5,832 nucleotides of DNA, taken from NCBI GenBank assembly GCA_002314525.1, contig DCGE01000091.1:7744-13575 (forward strand), in the 5' to 3' direction. Position 1 is the first letter of the stretch. Every line of letters begins with the position of its first letter. The position numbers were made by a program, and so were the translations under genes. This document shows, in pieces, positions 5,223 to 5,832 of this stretch. The notes below the pieces were generated by a model. The model was not told the DNA's origin. It saw only the letters and a program-made list of their open reading frames with translations, and searched no databases. Source of the stretch: Prevotellaceae bacterium UBA1786 (GTDB taxonomy: Bacteria > Bacteroidota > Bacteroidia > Bacteroidales > Bacteroidaceae).

Positions 5223-5832
5223 ACTCAATGTCGTAAACGACTTGGTATCACCATATCCATAATAATCAAAGATTTCATCCTCATCATCAAAATGGGCATA
5301 GAAAGCTATATTGTACAATAGATTTTCAAGATAAAACGTAGGATTTGCCTGGCAGTAAGTCTTATACCAGTACTTGGTGCCTGGCTTGAGTCCGGAAATC
5401 TGATAATCGACAAAGACATCAGTCTTAAACTTCCCCACCTGGACTTTAACACACCCGTAGAAGTCACTGTTCTCAGAATAGACAAATCCGGCAGACCTCA
5501 TATCAAGGTCAACAACGGTCATCGTCATTTCAAGAGAATCCGGACACCCTTTAGGAAACACCACCTCCTGTGGATACTTGTAATTTTTCGCAAGTAACGC
5601 TAATTCAGCAGTATCCAATTTCGCAGGCAATGGAATGTACGAAAATCCATTACCAAAAACACTACCAACTGCACCATAGAAATTGTATGAACCGCTGATT
5701 TTTACTGAAGTAGCTGTAATGTCATCAACAGAACCCGTGATAATATTATCATCGGAAAACGACATCTTCTTTTCGTCTGTCGAACATGAAGCGAGGGAAG
5801 CGATAATGACGAGAGACGAGAGACATGAGACG
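5217..5832 (-). CDS. Fibronectin-III-like surface lipoprotein, 5' end outside window
   Basis: The frame stays open to the right edge (first full codon at 5831), giving 204 visible residues and no start. Its first residues are VSCLSSLVIIASLASCSTDEKK, a lipoprotein signal core ending in the lipobox LASC, with the lipidated Cys encoded at 5786 to 5784. A few N-terminal codons are therefore missing, and the Met at 5765 lies seven residues after the Cys and is not the start. The mature part (about 189 residues) is a beta-rich domain with fibronectin-III-like signatures seen in many Bacteroidota lipoproteins: VDDITATSVKISGSYNF near the start, GFVYSENSDF in the middle, and ISGLKPGTKYWYKTYCQ then KSFTTLSK at the end. 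No catalytic motif is visible, so a binding or structural role is only a guess. The terminal part is AT-rich (37 G or C in 5221-5340), unlike its neighbours. The gene converges on the SGNH gene. Confidence 0.85.
   Translation of the reverse strand, partial: VSCLSSLVIIASLASCSTDEKKMSFSDDNIITGSVDDITATSVKISGSYNFYGAVGSVFGNGFSYIPLPAKLDTAELALLAKNYKYPQEVVFPKGCPDSLEMTMTVVDLDMRSAGFVYSENSDFYGCVKVQVGKFKTDVFVDYQISGLKPGTKYWYKTYCQANPTFYLENLLYNIAFYAHFDDEDEIFDYYGYGDTKSFTTLSK

Noticed and set aside
5217..5765. A self-contained 182-residue gene starting at ATG 5765.
   Set aside because: The same frame continues upstream through a lipobox Cys and hydrophobic signal, so this ATG is internal.
5817..5827. An ATG near the right edge on the minus strand as the lipoprotein start.
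   Set aside because: It is out of frame with the lipobox and the downstream domain.
1..5832. tRNA, rRNA, CRISPR array, insertion sequence or riboswitch.
   Set aside because: No cloverleaf-like, repeated-spacer, transposase or recognisable aptamer sequence was seen on reading both strands.

Overview
The window looks like Bacteroidota chromosome, most likely order Bacteroidales (a Prevotella- or Bacteroides-type genome). Four things point there: three matches to the group's -33/-7 promoter (TTTG, about 20 bases, TAnnTTTG), starts preceded by A-rich leaders rather than Shine-Dalgarno sequences, a GH97 glycosidase, and a LytS/LytTR-type two-component pair. A lipoprotein with a fibronectin-III-like repeat also fits. 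The genus is inference.

Layout, left to right. On the minus strand, positions 184-1290 encode a four-helix membrane histidine kinase, followed after 5 bases by the start of its response regulator (178 down to the window edge, cut after 59 codons). A promoter sits just upstream of the kinase. Next, also on the minus strand, is a secreted endonuclease/exonuclease/phosphatase-fold hydrolase (1398-2276). It is divergent from a plus-strand pair of secreted carbohydrate-active enzymes: a GH97 glycoside hydrolase (2432-4369) and an SGNH/GDSL esterase (4468-5172). The 155-base divergent spacer carries one promoter for each direction. The 98 bases between GH97 and the esterase hold a perfect 35-base palindrome. 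A symmetric terminator (5184-5222) separates the esterase from a convergent minus-strand lipoprotein (5217 to the right edge) whose first few codons lie outside the window.

Working together: GH97 and the SGNH enzyme both carry export signals and are probably used on plant or host glycans, one removing an alpha-linked sugar and the other an ester such as acetate. The two-component pair is a separate unit, and nothing in the sequence links it to the enzymes. No SusC/SusD pair, mobile element, RNA gene or CRISPR array is visible. I do not see clear evidence for a wholly new system. The points most worth a second look are the Met/His-rich periplasmic loop of the kinase, the intergenic palindrome with a promoter-like motif on the GH97 stop codon, the altered Asp-His spacing in the esterase, and the lipoprotein whose real start is missed if the first in-window Met is used.
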